The notes below the pieces were generated by a model. It was not told the DNA's origin. It did no database searches and saw only the letters and a list, made by a program, of their open reading frames with translations. From contig CAYZRS010000103.1 of assembly GCA_964480915.1 (NCBI GenBank), forward strand, positions 1 through 13,582: DNA of 13,582 nucleotides, in the 5' to 3' direction. The stretch comes from CAWGCE01 sp964480915. GTDB lineage: Bacteria; Planctomycetota; Planctomycetia; Pirellulales; Pirellulaceae. Shown here one piece after another: positions 10,997-13,582 of this stretch (within the stretch, counting starts at the first letter, position 1; the number at the start of each line of letters is the position of its first letter). Both the position numbers and the translations under genes were made by a program.

Positions 10997-13378
10997 ATGC
11001 TTGTTTCGCTGAATTGGCTCAATGAACGAGTCGACCTGTCCGGTAAATCAACCCAAGAACTGGACGACCTACTGACCTTCGCAGGCATCGAGGTTGAGGG
11101 CATCCACTTCCAAGGCCCGGCCACCGAGAAGGTCGTGATCGCCAAGATCCTTTCGGCCGAACCACACCCGGACGCCGATCGCCTGAAGGTTTGCCAAGTC
11201 GAAACGGGCGAGGGCGAGCCGCGGCAGATCGTCTGCGGTGCGAAGAACTACCAAGTGGGCGACAAAGTCCCCTGCGCCTTGCCCGGCGCCGCGATGCAAG
11301 CCGGATTCGAAATCAAAGTCGGCAAGCTGCGCGGAGTCGAATCGCAAGGCATGCTCTGTAGCGCTAGCGAAATCGGCTACACCGACGAAGTCGACGGCCT
11401 CATGATTTTGCCGGCCGACGCACCGATCGGCAAACCGATCAAAGAAGAAGTCGGTTCCGATACGATTTTCGAAATCGAAATCACACCGAATCGGCCCGAC
11501 CTGTTGTCGCATTCAGGGATGGCCAGAGAGTTGGCGGCGCTGAACGGCACCGAGATGTGTCCCGTCGAGATCAAGCCGCTCAAGTCCGCAGCGAGCGACA
11601 ACGTCAAATTAGAAGCGAACGAAGCCTGCCCGTTCTATTCGGCACTCCGCATCGACGGCATCACGGTCCAAGAGAGCCCACTGTGGCTCAAGACCAAGCT
11701 GGAAGCGATCGGCTTACGGCCCATCAACAATATTGTCGATGTGACGAACTATGTGCTGCACGAATTGGGCCAGCCACTGCACGCCTTCGACGCCGCCAAG
11801 GTCCAGCTGCCGCTCCATATCCGCATGGCAACCGATGGCGAATCGTTCCAGGCGTTGGATGAAGAAACTTACGAACTCCAATCGAGCGACGTGGTCATTT
11901 CCGACGCCAGCGGCAAACCGCTGGCGCTCGGTGGCGTGATGGGCGGGCTCGATTCGGGCACGACCGAAACGACCACCAGCGTCATCCTCGAAGCGGCCCT
12001 GTTTCACACATCGACGATCCGCCGCACCTCGCGGCGCCTCGCCCTATCGTCCGATTCGTCGTACCGCTTCGAACGGGGCGTCGATCCGGCCGGTGTCCTG
12101 CCAGCCGCCTATTTCGCGGCGGCATTGATGGTCGAGCTGGGCGGCGGAACGATCGCTCCAGCCATCGAAACGGCCGGGCAAGCTGCACAGGAATCGGCAA
12201 CCGTCCCTTTCGACGAAGCGGCCCTCAATCGCTACTCGGCCGGCTGCATTCCTTGGAACGAAGCACAACGAATTCTGGGAAACCTAGGATTGAAAGAGGT
12301 TTCACCCAATACTTGGTCGATTCCCTCGTATCGAGCCGACCTCCGTCGCGATGTCGATCTTACCGAGGAAGTCGTCCGCGTGTTCGGGCTCGACAACATC
12401 CCCTCCACACACGCGACGACCCTTGTGGAACCATCGGCAGAAGATCGCAAGTACGATCTCGAAATGCGGCTGAAACAACAACTGGCGGCGATGGGATTCT
12501 TCGAAGCCCAGACGATTAAGTTGGTGGGCGAGTCGCAAGTCGAAGACTTGCTGCCGATCAAACCGCTCCAAGAGGGCGACCTGATTCGGGTCGCGCTGCC
12601 ACTGTCAGAAGATCATGCCGTGTTGCGACCTAGCCTGTCAGCCGGCCTATTGGCGACCGCCGCGGTGAACGCTCGGCAACACGAAAAAATGTTGCGGTTC
12701 TTCGAACTGGGTACCGTCTTCCGTAATAGCGGTGGCGGCAAAGCGGCTGACTTGGAATCTCAGCAATTGGGAATCCTGCTCTCGGGACCACGACAACCGG
12801 TTCGCTGGGACAGTGCCGATCAAACCGAATGCGATCTGTTCGACCTCAAGTCAGTCATCCAGACGCTGGCTCCCCAGGGAGAGATCGAGTTCTCGACACG
12901 CGACCGAAACGGCTTCTTCCTTGGCTGTGACGTGAAGCTGGGCGGCAAGAACATGGGTACCGTGGCCCTGCTGCGGCCCGACAGAGCGCGGCAACTCGAT
13001 ATCGAATCGCCAGTCTTTCTGGCCGAACTGGACGTGGCACGGCTGCTGTCCGAAGCATCGACGACCCGTTCCATTGATGAGCTACCGCAATTCCCGGGCT
13101 CGTCTCGCGACATGGCGATCGAAGCGCCAATCGACTTAGCCAGCGCCGAAATCGACAAGGCTTTGAAGAAGATCAAAGAGCCGCTGTTAGCCAGCAGTTT
13201 CTGCTTTGACGTGTTCACCGACCCCAGCGGCGAGAAACTGGCCGCCGACAAAAAATCGATGGCCTATTCGCTCACGTATCGCTCGGCAAAAGGAACACTC
13301 ACCAGCGAAGAAGTCGCGGCCGCCCACGAGGGCATCCAGAAGTCGCTTACAAAAGCGTTACCCATTTCGTTCCGCTAG
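10997..13378 (+). CDS. pheT: Phenylalanine--tRNA ligase beta subunit
   Basis: The beta subunit holds the editing site for mischarged Tyr-tRNA-Phe and binds tRNA. Domains in order: N-terminal MLVSLNWLNERVDL, tRNA-binding OB domain (about 43-150) with AEPHPDADRLKVCQV (54-68) and GVESQGMLCSASEIG (113-127), EITPNRPDLLSHSGMARELAAL (161-182), B3/B4 editing domain (about 210-385) with GLRPINNIVDVTNYVLHELGQPLHAFD (239-265) and GGVMGG (312-317), B5 (about 405-475) with PSYRADLRRDVDLTEEVVRVFGLDNIPS (443-470), catalytic-like domain, and the C-terminal FDX-ACB domain from about 697 (FPGSSRDMAIE) with SLTYRSAKGTLTSEEV. Length 793 fits the bacterial family (~790-805). The purine-rich AAGAAGAG, 7-14 nt upstream, may be its ribosome-binding site. 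It closes the gene cluster. Confidence 0.97.
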   Translation: MLVSLNWLNERVDLSGKSTQELDDLLTFAGIEVEGIHFQGPATEKVVIAKILSAEPHPDADRLKVCQVETGEGEPRQIVCGAKNYQVGDKVPCALPGAAMQAGFEIKVGKLRGVESQGMLCSASEIGYTDEVDGLMILPADAPIGKPIKEEVGSDTIFEIEITPNRPDLLSHSGMARELAALNGTEMCPVEIKPLKSAASDNVKLEANEACPFYSALRIDGITVQESPLWLKTKLEAIGLRPINNIVDVTNYVLHELGQPLHAFDAAKVQLPLHIRMATDGESFQALDEETYELQSSDVVISDASGKPLALGGVMGGLDSGTTETTTSVILEAALFHTSTIRRTSRRLALSSDSSYRFERGVDPAGVLPAAYFAAALMVELGGGTIAPAIETAGQAAQESATVPFDEAALNRYSAGCIPWNEAQRILGNLGLKEVSPNTWSIPSYRADLRRDVDLTEEVVRVFGLDNIPSTHATTLVEPSAEDRKYDLEMRLKQQLAAMGFFEAQTIKLVGESQVEDLLPIKPLQEGDLIRVALPLSEDHAVLRPSLSAGLLATAAVNARQHEKMLRFFELGTVFRNSGGGKAADLESQQLGILLSGPRQPVRWDSADQTECDLFDLKSVIQTLAPQGEIEFSTRDRNGFFLGCDVKLGGKNMGTVALLRPDRARQLDIESPVFLAELDVARLLSEASTTRSIDELPQFPGSSRDMAIEAPIDLASAEIDKALKKIKEPLLASSFCFDVFTDPSGEKLAADKKSMAYSLTYRSAKGTLTSEEVAAAHEGIQKSLTKALPISFR

Positions 13379-13387
13379 TCCGCACGA

Positions 13388-13431
13388 ACGACGATCGTTG
13401 ATAGATGGATCGTTGATAGATGGATCGTCGT
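13388..13431. repeat. 15-bp tandem duplication inside an inverted repeat
   Basis: The 15-mer GATCGTTGATAGATG occurs twice in tandem (13393-13422), then begins a third time as GATCGT. The outer arms ACGACGATC (13388-13396) and GATCGTCGT (13423-13431) are perfect inverted repeats. It lies 10 nt past the pheT stop and has no U-tract. Confidence 0.8.
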
Positions 13432-13502
13432 CAGTGAAAAGCCCAGCGCCCGTGCCACCTTCCGTGCATGCCACGCGAAAGCTTAGTTCCGACTGCCGAA
13501 AC

Positions 13503-13553
13503 ACACATAGCCCCTCAAGCCGCACCAAGGCGGCTTGAGGAGCCTGCATGTGT
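13503..13553. terminator. Long hairpin downstream of pheT
   Basis: CCTCAAGCCGC (13513-13523) and GCGGCTTGAGG (13530-13540) form a perfect 11-bp stem with a 6-nt loop. The outer arms ACACAT (13503-13508) and ATGTGT (13548-13553) also pair, extending the stem to a ~51-nt imperfect hairpin. It sits 134 nt after pheT and may terminate the cluster, but no U-run follows, so a mobile-repeat or RNA-processing element is possible. The rest of the sequence to the window end shows nothing I can name. Confidence 0.55.
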
Positions 13554-13582
13554 TGTTCACAAAGCTTGGCGAGTCTGCCTAG

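Overview
The window looks like chromosome of a planctomycete, probably of the Pirellulales. The evidence is a secreted 'choice-of-anchor B' beta-propeller protein with dockerin-like EF-hand repeats and a PEP-CTERM tail, a GT4 glycosyltransferase, many genes without a clear Shine-Dalgarno sequence, intermediate-to-high GC, and a housekeeping operon broken up by long intergenic spacers and inserted genes. The lineage is inferred from gene style; there is no rRNA marker here.

Layout. 1-54 is a 7-bp tandem repeat. 81-758 is an ABC-transporter ATPase (LolD/MacB type) whose permease is not in the window. 892-2508 is the exported propeller/dockerin/PEP-CTERM protein, followed by a strong terminator. 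2580-3344 is an RNA-rich block: a 34-codon ORF ending in a run of Leu codons, two mutually exclusive hairpins of which the second is terminator-like, two tandem tRNA genes with Leu anticodons (UAA and UAG) but short class I variable loops, a bidirectional terminator, and a convergent ordinary tRNA-Val(GAC). From 3588 to the end lies the classic thrS-infC-rpmI-rplT-pheS-pheT translation cluster, in the same order as in E. coli. A small proline/glutamine-rich exported protein and a reverse-strand glycosyltransferase sit between infC and rpmI. Unusually long spacers separate rplT from pheS (406 nt) and pheS from pheT (211 nt).

Function. The cluster supplies ThrRS, IF-3, L35, L20 and both PheRS subunits, and its leaders hold RNA structures suggestive of local control. 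These include a candidate pseudoknot ahead of rpmI, where E. coli L20 autoregulates, and a long inverted repeat between pheS and pheT.

The most interesting part is 2820-3193. The Leu-rich ORF, the overlapping antiterminator/terminator pair and the absence of room for a promoter before the first tRNA together look like a ribosome-stalling attenuator. It would switch on a pair of non-canonical leucine-anticodon tRNAs when leucyl-tRNA runs short. This is a hypothesis from sequence alone.
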